Origin: Liolophura sinensis
Lineage: Eukaryota > Mollusca > Polyplacophora > Chitonida > Chitonidae
Length of the DNA: 64,000 bases
Assembly (NCBI RefSeq): GCF_032854445.1
Contig: NC_088295.1
Location: 77,156,028 to 77,220,027, forward strand
Reading direction: 5' to 3'
Of the stretch, positions 63,535 to 64,000 are shown piece by piece. A program made the translations under genes and the position numbers. Position 1 is the first letter of the stretch. Every line of letters starts with the position of its first letter. Below the pieces are notes generated by a model. It saw only the letters and a program-made list of their open reading frames with translations, was not told the origin of the DNA and made no database searches.

Positions 63535-64000
63535 GTACTACTAAACTTAGAGTTTGATGATGTCACTGACACATTATTGGCACTCAATTCAGAAGTTGCC
63601 ATTATCGTATTTTGATTTTTGCGGGCAGATGACATATTAATATAATGTCACACAGCGCTTATTTAAAAACACTCAATTCATTGGACTCATTATGTTTTGT
63701 AGCGTCTAGACCAGATATTGTTATAATGATGCGCTAAGCCACAGTCGTACTTTCCTTTACTGGCTCAGATCGTGTGGCGTCTTCGATACATTTACAGTGT
63801 GTATTAACAACGCTCGGTTTTCTCCTACACTGTAAAATCTACCGTCAAAGGGAACACAACACAAAAAATCCCATGTCACAGATAAAATTAACAGAGTGGA
63901 TAGATATGTATGGTGGGTTGAAATTTCTTCTCGATTCCGTTCTTAACCTCATTCATTAGCTACTTTCGCAAAACGCCTGAAGTCAATTTTTTTCAAGGAA
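63535..64000 (+). other. Start of the intron after the EGF exon
   Basis: The sequence begins GTACTA. No exon completing the EGF-like domain is seen before the window ends, so the intron probably continues. Confidence 0.65.

Overview
The window is animal genomic DNA. Coding exons are split by GT-AG introns, one exon is enormous, and the non-coding DNA is full of minisatellites and short tRNA-headed retroposons (SINEs). There is no sign of bacterial or organellar gene organisation. The SINE family, with tails ending in AAATAAATAAAT, resembles elements I associate with molluscs and other lophotrochozoans. A marine lophotrochozoan is therefore my best guess, but I could not verify it.

Only one gene can be supported: a + strand, MUC4-type gel-forming or membrane mucin, incomplete at both ends. 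Its visible part starts at a splice acceptor near 30022/30023 with a single ~23.56 kb exon (30023-53578). That exon encodes about 7,850 residues, mostly ~500 copies of a 15-residue, 45-bp Thr/Ser/Pro unit close to TVPDTSTKSATDTTT, followed by an older, degenerate Thr-rich shoulder. Eleven further exons (54660-63534), whose boundaries and phases agree with each other, encode NIDO, AMOP and VWD domains, an Ig/cadherin-like segment and the start of an EGF-like domain, in the order known from MUC4. A GDPH autoproteolysis motif lies at the start of VWD. The signal-peptide exon was not found upstream, and the last EGF cysteine and any transmembrane or tail exons lie beyond the window.

The exon 61135-61339, which carries the C-terminal half of VWD, has three one-base frame disruptions in short homopolymers. 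They look like assembly errors, or else real inactivation.

The region 1-30022 holds no gene I can support. It contains at least six tandem-repeat arrays (28, 58, 29, 89, 41 and 93 bp units) and several full or fragmentary SINEs. Introns of the mucin gene also carry tandem repeats. The most curious is an 82-bp array whose last unit contains the real splice acceptor of the AMOP exon, so eight decoy acceptors lie just upstream of it.
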